From Pseudomonadota bacterium (GTDB lineage Bacteria; Desulfobacterota; Desulfovibrionia; Desulfovibrionales; Desulfomicrobiaceae): 64,000 nucleotides of DNA. The position numbers and the translations under genes are program-made. Positions 33,218 to 45,200 of the stretch are shown here, piece by piece (within the stretch, counting starts at the first letter, position 1; each line of letters begins with the position of its first letter). The DNA lies in the NCBI GenBank assembly GCA_023393525.1, contig JAEWKZ010000013.1:60291-124290 (forward strand), in the 5' to 3' direction. The notes below the pieces were generated by a model. The model was not told the DNA's origin. It searched no databases and saw only the letters and a list, made by a program, of their open reading frames with translations.

Positions 33218-36200
33218 CTATGCGTCCTCAGCCCGACGTTTCTTCTCGACCTTGAATCCCGATATGGTCACCAGCCGCGCAGGGGAAGAATCCGTCTTCT
33301 CCCCGCCTTGCAGCCTTTCCCCGTCCCAGCTCCAGCTCCGGCCGGTGGGCCTGGCGAAACGCTCCAGCTCCTCGGAGGCCAGCCGACGCTTTTCACCCCT
33401 GCCCCGCGTCGACAGCGCGCCCAGACAGGTCAGTCCGGCCACGGCCCCCTGGAGGCCCATCGATCCCGCGTCGTCCCGGGCCGCAAAGAACGTTTCCCCC
33501 CGCTCCGGCGCGGAAGCCTCTCCGCCCGTCGGCCTCGGGCCGAATACGGCGGGTCGCAGCCCGGCCGATTCCTCCGCCGCACCCCCATGTTCCCGGTCCG
33601 GAGCGTCCGCCGGGGCCGCGTCCTGTCCGGGCTGCGCCTGGGCTGCCGGAACCGACTGGCCTCCATGATGGCTCACGCGGCGGGAGTAGCTCGATTCGGA
33701 CCGGACCTGTTCGATCTCCAGCGCGTCGGGCGCGGGTTCCGGAGTCACAACCGGGCCTTGCTCGGCAATGCCCGCTCTCGGCGTTACAGAAATATCGGCT
33801 GCGGTGTAGAGTTCGATCATCGTCGCGCTGATCAGGTCGCCGGAAGCGATCAGTTCCTCGACATTTCCGTTGTCCAGCCTCACGATGCCGTACTCGCCGA
33901 CAATCACATCCTCGGAGAGGTTCCCGTAGAACGTATCGGAGCCCGTACCTCCGAACATGAAGTCGTTGCCCGGACCGCCGGTGAGCGAATCGGCTCCGCC
34001 GATGGAGCTGAAACGCATCATCGTTTCGGCCTGGGACGGAACTCCGCTCCGGAAGGCCACCCTTCCGGCGTCGCCGATGAGGATGTCGCCCCCCTCGCCG
34101 CCCCGCATCACGTCGCCGCCGCCTCCGCCGATCAGGATGTCGTTTCCGAATCCGCCGACAAGGATGTCGTCACCATTCGACGAAGACGCCGTGGACTCGA
34201 CGGACAAAATCCCTGACGTGGTCTTGAGCCCCCCGAAGGTCGCCGCCCCCCCGTCACCGAAAAGAATGAGACCGCTGCGCCATTGCGAAGCGTCGAGACT
34301 GTCCGCCCCGCCTTCCCCGAAGGCCAGCAGCAGCCCATCGTCCTGCGGATCCGTGTCCGTGGCGGTGAGACTGTCGACCCCACCGCCCATCCGAAGGGTC
34401 AGGGTGGACCCGGGCAGGACGCTTTGCACGAGCGCGTCGTCGGCGCCGCCGCCGAAGAGGATGTTGATCCCGCCGCTGAAGTCGTCGTCCGCCTCGAAAC
34501 CGATGACGCCCGCGCCTCCCGCGTCACCGGTCATGCCCGTTATGTCGTGGTCCGTGATGACGACGCCGGTGCGACCGGACGTGTTGCCCCGGTCGCTGAC
34601 GTTCAGGGTGTTGACGCCGCCACCGCCGTCGATGATCAGGTCGCCCCGAATTCCGTCGAGGACGCCCTGGTTGGCCGGCGCGTCGGAGGAGATGTTGAAG
34701 GTGTCGTTCCCGTCTGTTCCGGTCAGCATTGTGGTCTGTCCGGCCGGCGTCGAGAGGATGTTGATCGTATTGTCTCCGCTGCCGAAGATGAGGTCCAGGT
34801 TCTCGATCTCCTGGTAATGGAAGCTGCCCGTCATGCCGAAGCCGCTGATGCCCGCGCCGTCGATGGTGCCGCCACCGACGCCGGTGTTGGCGGAATCGTC
34901 GAGAATCAGAGTGTCTCCCCCGTCGTGCGCGCCGCCGTAGACACGCAGCTCCGCCGTTACTCCCGAGAGCGCTCCGCCGGTGCTTCCGGTCGCGTCGGCG
35001 TTGCCGGCCACTGCGATCTCGTCGTCGCCGTCCCCGGTGCGCACGGTGGTCTGAACGACCGCGCCGGCCAGGGTTACCCGGTCGTCACCGCCGCCGCCGT
35101 TAACCTCGACCGAGGAGCCAACGATGGTTCCGCGCAGGTTGATGACCGTTCCCGCCTCGTCGGCGTCGCCGCTGTCGCCGTTCATGACGACCAGGCCGGA
35201 GACGGTGATGGACGCGTCGGTTTGCAGGGTCACGTCGTCGCCGGCGTTGATGGTCAGACCGCCCACCGCGGCCTCGATGTCGCCGAGAATGGTCAGATCC
35301 TCGCCCTCGGCGACAGTGTCGGGAAGCAGCAGATCGATATCCCCGGCCGTGGTCCGGACCCCTGCCACGCGCAGGCCGCCGGAGGTTTCGCGCACGAAGA
35401 CGCCCGTTGCGGCGCCGGCCTCGAACAGGCCTTCGCTTTCGGCGTCCGTGTCGATGTCGAGAACGTCACCCGCCGTGCCCACGGACCCCGTGTCCGAAAC
35501 AAGGACGACGGAGCGGCCGGATATGTCGGCCAGGTCATCCATGGCCGTCTCGAGGATGGACCCGTCCGCGCTCAGGGAGACGAGACCGTTCGCCGAGACC
35601 ACGCGGTCGACATTCAGATCGCCCAGGATTTCGTGCAGGTGGACGTCCGCGCCAGCCAAAACCGTCAGCACGTCCGAATCGATGGCCATGGCGACGCCCT
35701 CGGCGCCTATGCCGCCGCCGACCGCGAGATCGAGGGCGACACCAATGATCCGGTTTTCATGCACATCGCCGTCGCCCTGCGTCAGGGAACCGGAGGCCGT
35801 CAGGGTGACGTTCTGGATGGCTTCGATTTCGCCGACGCGGATGTCACCCGTGCCAGCGGAGATGTAAACGCTCGTGCCGGCGAAGGCGTCCAGCTCCCCT
35901 CCGGTCTGCTCCACGTTGATGCTCCGGACGTCGTCGCCGACGCCGCCGGCGCTCGAAACCAGGGTTATGTCGCCAGACCGCAGCAACTGCGCCGCTCCCG
36001 TGGATGTGATATTTCCCTGGGTTTCGATGGACACGGACCCCGAACCGTAGTCCAGTTCGCCCGCGAGCTCGATGTTGTTGTTGCTCCCGTCAATGACAAG
36101 CGTCCCGGCGCCCGAACCGTCGCCGATGACGAAGGTGCCGCTCAGGGCCTCCTCGCCGCTCAGGGTCAGGTCGTTGAAGGTGTAGCTGCCGGACTCCGAG

Positions 36201-39200
36201 GCGGCGCCGAGGGCGGAGAGGCTCAGGGTTCCCCCGAAGTACTTGTTGGACACGACCATCGAACCCAGCCCGGTCAATCCGGCGTCGATCAGGGGCGCGG
36301 CCTCGGCCGAGGCGTTGACGGCATCGACCAGTTCCTGGGCCGTCGTCGGGTTGGCGGGGTTGGTGTTCAGGGTGATGGTGGTGGTCGACGAGGTGACCAC
36401 GCCGCCGGTGCTTTCCTGGAAAACGGAAATCGCCGGACCGGTTCCGACTCCGAGGTCCTGTTTCGCGTATTCCACATTGACCGTGGCGAACATGGACAGG
36501 GCCGCTTCCTCGGAGGAGGCCAGCTTGATGGTCGTGGAGTCGACGACGGCCACGTAGTAGGTCGTCCCGGAAACGAGATCTCCCACTGCCGCCCCGCCGC
36601 TGTTGTTGACGTAGGTGATGGCCTGGCCCATCCGCAGGTCGTGGGCGTGGGCGAAGTCGATGGTCTCCGAATCCCCGTCCACTGCTGTCGCGTCGAAATA
36701 CAGCCCGAAGCTGTGCCCCGTCTCTCCAGCGGCGTCGTGGACATCGACCGCGACGACATTTCCCGCCAGGGCGTCGGCCCTGGTGAGGGCCAGCCGAATC
36801 CCCGAACTGTCGCCCGGAACGTTGGCCACATAGTAGGTCTGACCGCTGACCAGGCCGCCGATGTCGGTGCCGCCGCCGTTGTACACGACGGCCTGGCCCG
36901 TCTCGAAATAGGACACGCCGTCCAGTCGGATGACCGTCGCCGAGCTGAGGCTGTGCCCGCTTCCTGTGCCCGCCGAGGGATCGATGGACAGGACGTCGCC
37001 GCTGGCCGCATCCTCGGCGGTGAGCGCGAGCTGGATGGTCGTTGCGTCAAGGACAACCACAAAATAGCGCTGCCCGTCGATCAGTTCACCGATGGCGCCG
37101 CCTTCGGCGTTGTAGACCACCTCCTCGCCGGTGACGAACCCATGATCCGAGGCGAACCTGATGGTGTCCGCGCAGACGAGTCGCTGGGCTTCCCCGGCTG
37201 CGGAGGCCTGGTCGTAGGCCAGGCGGACGGTGTATTCGTCGCCGGCGTCGAGACCCGTGACGCCGATGTCCAGGCGGATGGAATGGCTGTTCCCGTTGGC
37301 CGTCGGCAGGCTCAGATTGACGGCCGTGCCGCTCTGGGCATGGGCCAAGGTGGAGGCCAGCTTGATGGTCGTGTCGTCGACCTTGATGACATGATAGGTC
37401 TCGCCCGACGTCAGCCCGCCGATGGCCTGCGCGCCGCCGGAACTGTAGACGACCGTGTCGCCGGTGATGAAATTGTGCTTGTATCCAAGAGTGATGGTAT
37501 CCGCTGCCGCGTCCACCGATCCCGCCGCGCTGCCGCCTCCGCCGCCCGCGTTGTAGCCCGAGATGAAGGTCGATCCCTGCGCCTCTTCAAAAGACTTGGC
37601 CAGCCTGATCGTGGTCGTGTCGACCCTGGTCACGTAATAGACCGCGCCATTGACCAGACCGGGAATGACGGTCGCGCCGCCGACGGTCGACCAGGTGACA
37701 CGCTCGCCGGAGGTGAAGTTGTGAGCGTAACCCAGATCGACGGTGTTGGCCGCCGCCTCGATGTCGCCCTTCCCGAACGTCGCGCCGTCGATCTCGCCCA
37801 TGGAGCGCGCCAGGACGATGGTCGTGGGGCTCAGCACGCCCACGTAATAGACCGCTCCGTCGATCAGGCCGCTGATCTCCGTCCCGCTCCCCGTGTCATA
37901 GACGTAGCGGCCGCCGTAGGCGAATCCGTGGGCCGAGTCGAAACTGATGATCGTTCCGGCTCCGGCAACGGTGAAGGGCGTCGACACGACCACGGCATCC
38001 GGATCGAAGGACACGTCGACCGTCGGCGTGAAGGAGCCGGTCACGACACTGTGCCCATCGGGCCCCGTCGTCGGGGCGAGGTCCACGTCGAGGCTGCTCG
38101 AATCCAGGCTCAGGGTGACCACCGTATCCTCGGACACCCCGTAAGTCTGCTTGCCGCCGTCGATGAACTTCAGGTCGGCCAGTCCGTTCACGGACAGCTC
38201 CCGCGCAAAGGCGGTGAACGGGACCTCCTCGGTGCCGGTCTGCAGATAGAGCATTCCCTTCAGATCCACGTAGGCGTCGCCATCGGCGGCTATCCGGAAT
38301 TCCGGATGCTCGTCGTTGCGCTGGTACAGTTCAACCTGCAGTCGCGCGCCTGCGGACGCGATGTCGCCCTGGGGAGTGGCGAGGGTCAGGTTTTTGGTCT
38401 GCACGAGGACATCCTCGCCCTTGACCAGGATGCCGCCTCCGTCATTGACTAGGGAGGTGCCGCCCGGGCGGTTGTCGATGAGGTCGGTCAGTTCGATGTC
38501 CCCGGTCGAGTGGTTCAGGACCCGCAGTTCGCTCAAGGCCTCGCCGATGTTCATGGAAAACGTGTTGGCGTAGGCGCCGACAATGGACAGTTGGGCGTCG
38601 TTGGCTCCGTCGTTGACCAGATCCACCTTGCCGATCACCAGGTCGTTTTCCGAGAAGTTCTCCAAAAGGACCGTGCCCACGCCGTTGTTCAGGAAAATCG
38701 TGGCCGTCCCGGCGATGGAACCGTTGGGGGCATAGACGGACAGCCTGCCCAGGGGGATGTCCTGGATGTCCTCGACCTCCGCCTTGCCGCCTGCGATGAC
38801 GGCATTGACGGTGCTGATGGGATTGATGCTGCCGTCCTCGTTGATGACGAGCTTCTTGGACGCTCCGTATCCCACGTGCACGGAGGCGTTCAGAAGGATG
38901 CTGTTGGTGCTCGACGTCAGCCCGGCGGTATGCGTATTGGCCTCGCTGAACTCGAACCATGTGACCCACGAGATGACTTCGCGGATGACGTAGGAGATGG
39001 CGTCGACGATGTGGTTGAGAGGCCACGGCAGGTACTTGACGATGGTGTCCGTGACGTAGCTGATGACCTTGTCCACGTGGGTGATGAAGCCGGCGGCCTC
39101 GGCCTCGGGGCCGCGCAGCATGCTCAGCAGGGACCGGGAGTCCACGTTGACGTTGGTCGCGTACAGGCCGCGCTCCGCCGTCAGGGAGATGTCGATCCGC

Positions 39201-42200
39201 ACCGTGGCGTCGGCGTGGAGGCTGCCCTCGGCCGAAGCCGTGGCCGTGGCCACGAAGGTGCCCGTGTCGGCGTTGGCTTTGGAGCGCGATTGCAGGGCGC
39301 CGTTGTCGGAGTGGTTGACGGCGGTGATACTCAGGGTGCCGTCGGCCTTGATCAGCGCATCGACGCCGATGTGCACGTCGGCCACGCTCTTGTCGCTCGA
39401 TGTGCCGATGTCGACCCGCGAGATGGCCGTGCCGAAGGCCCCGGCCAGGTCCGACTCGGCCTTGGCGTCGGCCAGGACGGACTGGCCCGTGTAGGGCCCG
39501 ACGTCGATGGTGTTGTCCGCGCTGATGGTCAGGTTGTTGGCCGATACCTCCGCCCCGCCGCCGATTTCGACCACGGCGTCGGCATCGCCCCTGATGTCGG
39601 TCACCGCCAGCGCGTACGGGCCGACCAGGCCGCCGCTCTTCATCAGTGCGGTTGCGCCGATCGCCGTATCCGACAGGGCCTTGATATCCAGGTCGCCCGC
39701 ATAGGTCAGCGACGCGCCGTTCCCGACGGCCGTCTTCGCCAGCGAATCCAGATTCACCGTGAGGTAGCTCGCGCCCGCGGCGGTCAGCGACGGCGTGGAG
39801 ATGCTGGAGAAGAACCCCGAAATGTTGCCGCTGATGAGATTTTCAAAGGCTTCTGACAGAACTGCCGAAGTCGTCTTGCCGGCGCCGCCCTGGACGAAGG
39901 ACAGGATTGTCTGCGAGGCATCGGAGCGTATGTCGCCATTGCCGCCGGCGACGATGGTCGCGCCGGCGCCGATCATGGTCAGGGTGTTGGTCGTCATGGA
40001 CGTGTCGGCAAACGTCGCGCCGAAGGCCAGGATGCCCCCGGCATTGGCGTCGGCCACGACTCTGGCCGTGTTGGCGCTATCGGAGACGATATCCACATCT
40101 CCGCCCGCCGTCAGGCGGGACGATCCGGCCAGGGAAGCCGTGACCGTGGTGTTCATGGCGCCCGAAGCCTTTGTTCCGGTGGCGCCGACCAGGGCGAACG
40201 TGTCGCCGTGGGATCCCGACGCGTACACGTCAAGACCAGCCCGTCCGTCGTCGTTGAGGGCGGACCGGATGGAAATGTCGCCGCCCCCGGTCACGGCGTC
40301 GGCGTCGATGGACGCCGAGACTCCGGAGGTGTTCCGGCCGCTGGCCGAGGACGTCCCCACCGTCAGGCCGGAGACGAGCGACTTGCCCGTGGCCGACGCC
40401 CGGGCCGTGCTCAGGGCATGGGCATCGACGTCGACATCGTTGTCCACGGAGACGTTGCCGCCAATCCCGGCATGCACGTCCGGCGATACGGTGGCGGCGG
40501 CGCTGCTGCCGCTGCCCGATACGACGCCTCCGGTGGAGGCCTTGGCGCTGGAGCTTGCCGTATCCACGGTTCCGGCCGTCACGTTCAGATTCGACGCCCC
40601 GGCCACGGTCCCATCCATGGTCGCATGCGTCAGGCCGTCCACGAACGCCGTGGAACTGATCACGCTGGCCGCAGCCCCGCCGTACGACGCGCCATCCCCG
40701 TCGGAAATGGCCCTGTTGGCGCTCAAGGCGCTCAGGTCGATGTCGCCGCCGGCCGTCAGGGTCGCGCCGCTTCCGACACCCGCCGTGACCGCTGCCGAGG
40801 CCGTGGCCGTGGCCGAGCATCCCTGGCCACTGGCCAATCCTCCTGCAGTCGCCCCGACCAGGGCGGTGGCCCCAGTATTGGCCAGCTCCGCGCCATTGAC
40901 GTCAACATTGTGCAGCGCCTTGACGGCGATGCCGCCGGCAGTCACCGTCGTCGTCGCGCCGATGGACGCGGTCACGTCGGGAGACAACTGCGCATTGGTC
41001 AGAACGACGCCGATGCCGGCAAGGCCGGCGGTAAGGCCCGCGCCCTTGGCCTTGGCCTTGCCCTTTGACGCCGAAGTGACCGAGAGTAGACCACTGACGG
41101 CGATGACGGCGCCGTCTTCGACGAAGGCCTGGATCACGGGCGTTACGACGGCATCGACATCCGCGCCGTTGCCCGCAAGGACGCCGCCGCCCGAGGCGTT
41201 GGCGTAGGCGTCGGCGCTGGCGTCTGCTGAGGACTGCACGGCCAGACTGGCCGCCGTGATGTCCGCATCCCCTTCCACATACGCCGAAATTTCAGAACCG
41301 ATTTCTATGTCGGACAGGGAAGCGCCGATGGCCAATCCGCCCACGGCAAGGCCGAAGGCGTCGGTTTCCGCCGTGATCGCGGCGCCCGCCGCGACGCCGA
41401 CCGCGCCCACGACATGGACATCGGCGTCGCCGATATGGGCGTCCACGACCGTGTTCACAGAGGCGTCGGCGGAATTCACGCTGCCGGCAAGAATGCCGCC
41501 GCTAAGGCCATAGGCGCTGGACGACACGTCCACGGTGGTCTGCGCGCTGATGGAGACGTTGCCGACCGCTGCGCCTATGTCGGCGAAGTCACCGATGTAC
41601 GCGGAGGTCGTGCCGCCGATGGAGTTGGAAACCACGGAACCGCCGGCGGCCGCAACGCCCACGGTCGCGCCCAGGCTCAGGCCCGAGACCGTGTAGTCGG
41701 AAGTAACCGTGACGAAAAGCGTGTCGGCGGCGGTCACCGCGGCCTTGTGGCTCGCGGAGGTGCCATCGATAAAGGCCAGGACCGTGTCGGCGACGGTGTT
41801 GACCACCACCGCTCCGCCCACGGCGGCGTACCCCCCGGCCAAGCTGAAGGCCAGGGCGTCGATGGCGGCGGTATCGGAGGCATCCACCGTGACATTGCCA
41901 TCGCCGAAAACCGTGGATTCACCCTGGATACCGGCCTGGATTGTCGAGGTCAGAGTGTTGCGCACGGCCGAGGCGTTGGCCGCGACGCCGGCCGAAGCGC
42001 CGAAACCGGCGGCCAGGCTGGCGATGGCCGCATCGGATGCGGCCGAAACCGTCACCGAGCCGCCGGTCGAGGCCACCGTGGAATCGACGATCTCGGCGGT
42101 GACGGTGCCGTGGATGGCGTTGTCGGCCACGGCCGCGCCAAGGGCTGCCACGCCGCCGACCGAAATGCTGCCGGCGAAGGACACGATATTGGCGTTGGGG

Positions 42201-45200
42201 TTGACCTCGTTTCCATTGAGGGCCGAGGTCAAAGCCGAGACCATGCCCGCCGGGGCGGCGATGGCCGAGTTGAAATCGGGCACCACGAGGGGGGCCGTCT
42301 CAGAGGCCGAAAGCGAGATATTGCCCCCGGCGGTGACCGTCGAATCCTTTACCCTGGCCGTGACGGTGTTGCCGAGGTCGTTCAGGGTCAGGGAGGCATT
42401 GGCGGCCCCTAACCCGGAACCGGCCACGCCGATGGCGTAGGAACGAATGATGTCCGAGGACTCCGCCACAAGGGAGACCGCGCCGGTGGCCGTCACTTCG
42501 GAACCCGATATGGTCGCGCTGACCTCGTTGGCGATGAGGTTCTTGGACGCCGCCGCCCCGCCAGCCGCAAAACCTGCGGCCGACAGGCCCATGGCCACGG
42601 AGTCGATGGTCGAAGCGTCCGTGGCCGACAGGGACAGGGAGCCGGCGGTCACGGTGGAGGCTCCGGCATCGTCGTTGACGATGGAGGCGCTGATCGTGTT
42701 TTCGATCTCGTTGACGGTCAAAGACAGCTGCGCCGCCGCCAGGCCGGAACCGGCCACGCCGCCGACAAAACTCAGGATGTCGGCTTCCGAGGCCGCCAGA
42801 AGGCTGGCCGCGCCGGTGCTGGTCAGGCTGGAGCCCGAGACTTCGGCGGTGATGGAATTGGCGATGAGGTTGTAGCCCACCGTGCCGTTAATGGCCGCGC
42901 CGCCGGAACCCGCCAGGCCGAGGCCGATGGAGGTGATGGACGAGGAGTCCGTGGCCGACAGGGAGGCCGTGGCGTGGGCCGCGACGTTGGAGCCTTCGCT
43001 GATGGAAGCGTCCACCGTGTTGACAATAGCGTTGCCGAAGCCGGTGATGTTCAAGGCCACGTTGCCGGCGACGCCGACCCCGGCGGTCAGGGCGGTGATG
43101 CCGGACGAACTGGATGCGTCCAGGGCCACGCTGCCCGCGCTGGAGGTTACGCCCGCATCATCGATCTGCGCCTGCACGGTGTTGGTGATGGCGTTGCCGG
43201 TCAGCGCGCCGCTCGCGGCCACGCCGCCGCCCGCCACGCTGACGTTGACGGCCAGGATGTTGGCATCGAGCCCTGCCGGGGAACCGGCAAGGCTCGCATT
43301 CAGGTCCGTCTGGTATTGGGCCGGAACGATCCAGGCAGGAATGATGCTTGGCGCCAGATCCTGGGCGGAAACACTGATATCGCCGTCGGTCGTGACTGTG
43401 GAATCCGTTATGGCCGACCGGACGTCGCTTGTGACCAAATTGCCGAGAACGCCGACATTGACGGCCACGCCGCCTGCTCCCACGTTGAGCGCAAGAGCGC
43501 GGATGACCGAGGACGATTCGGAAAGAACACTCAGTGAGGAATCGCCGGTAATGGTCGAACCGCTGATCTGGGCCTCGGTGCTGTTGACGATGACATTGGC
43601 GGAGAGCGCCACGCCGACCCCGACGCCGCCCGCCGCGACGCCGAAGGAAAGGGCGTCGATGACGGAGCTGTTCTGCGCCTGGATCGTCATCGCCCCGTCG
43701 GCATGAAGCTCCGAGCCCGAAACCGCCTCGGCCGTGGTGAAACCGGTGATGATGTTGCCGGAGAAGGCGACATGCACGCCTACCCCGCCTGCGGCAACCC
43801 CGCCGGTGAGGGCCATGATCTTCGCATCGGAGAGCGCCGTTATATCCAGGGTGGTGCCGCTCGTCACCTCGGATGCATCCACCGTGGCAACAACCGTGCC
43901 GACGATCAGGTTGCCCGCCGCCATGACTCCGACGCCGACAGCGCCGCCCGCGACACCGATCCCAAGGGCGCGGATGCTGGCCGAGTTTTCGGCGGTGATC
44001 GCCACCGCCGTGCCGGCATCGATGACGGAATTATCTTCAACCGTCGATTTGACGGTGCTGGTGATGTCATTGCCATAGCCGACCACGTCCACGGCCACGG
44101 CGCCGCCCGCCACGCCCACGTTGAGCGATGTGATGCCCGAACTGGAAGCGGAATCCAGTTCCACCTTGCCGGTGGTCGATGTGACGGTGGAATTGTCGAT
44201 CCTCGCTTCGGTGGTGCTGACGACGAGGTTGCCGACCAGGGCCACGTTGACGCCCACGGCGCCAGCGCCGACGTTGATGGTGGCCGAGAGGATGTTGGCA
44301 TCCAGGTCGATGGGGGTGTCGTCAAGAATCGACGTAAGATCCCCCTGGTACTGGGTCGGGATAATCCAGTCGGGAATGATGCCTGGCGCCTGATCCAGGG
44401 CGGAAATGACGATATCTCCGTTTGCCGTGACGGTGGAATCCTCAACGGTCGCCAGAACATTGCTGGTCAGCGCATTGCCGAGCACGTTGACATTGACGCC
44501 CACGGCGCCCGCGCCCACGTTGATGGCCAGGGAACGGATGATTGCCGAGGACTCGGCCGATACTTCCAGGGAGGCGGCATTGGTCACGGTCGAACCGCTG
44601 ATCAGGGCCTCGGTGGTAGTGACGATGACATTGGCGGAGAAGGCCACGCCGACCCCGACAGTGCCCGCCGCCACGCCGAAGGAGAGCGCGTCGATGACGG
44701 AGCTGTTGGTGGCTCCGATGCTCATCGCGCCGCCGACGTCGAGCGTCGAGCCCGACACCAGGGCGCTGGTCGTGCAGGTGATGACATTGCCGGTGAGCGA
44801 CACTAGCACTCCGACAGTCCCGGACGCCGCGACGCCGCCGGCCAGGGACAGAATATTCGAAGCGCTGGTTGCCGCGAGACCAAGGGTTCCGCCGCTGGTC
44901 ACCGTGGATCCGGAAATCTCCGCCACAACCGTATTGGTGATCACGTTCGCGGCGATCAGGGCACCCACGGCCACAGCGCCCGATCCGGCCACGCTGACGC
45001 CCAGCGAACTGATCCTCGACTGATCTGTCGCGCTCAGATCCACCAGACCATCGGCCTTGACCGTGGAAGTGCCGCTGATGGTCGAGGTGACGGAATTGTC
45101 GATGACGTTCCCAAAGCCCGTGGCGTTCACGGCCACGGCGCCCGATCCAGCCACTCCCACGGTCATGGAAATGATGCCGGAACCGGCGTCACTGTCGAGG

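Noticed and set aside
34283..38452. 1389-codon open frame on the + strand opposite the giant gene
   Set aside because: It is the antisense shadow of the repetitive, GC-rich giant gene. Its translation is His/Arg/Gly-rich with no domain. The same applies to other long + strand frames at 39795-41207, 47216-49138, 49337-51214 and 51914-53590.
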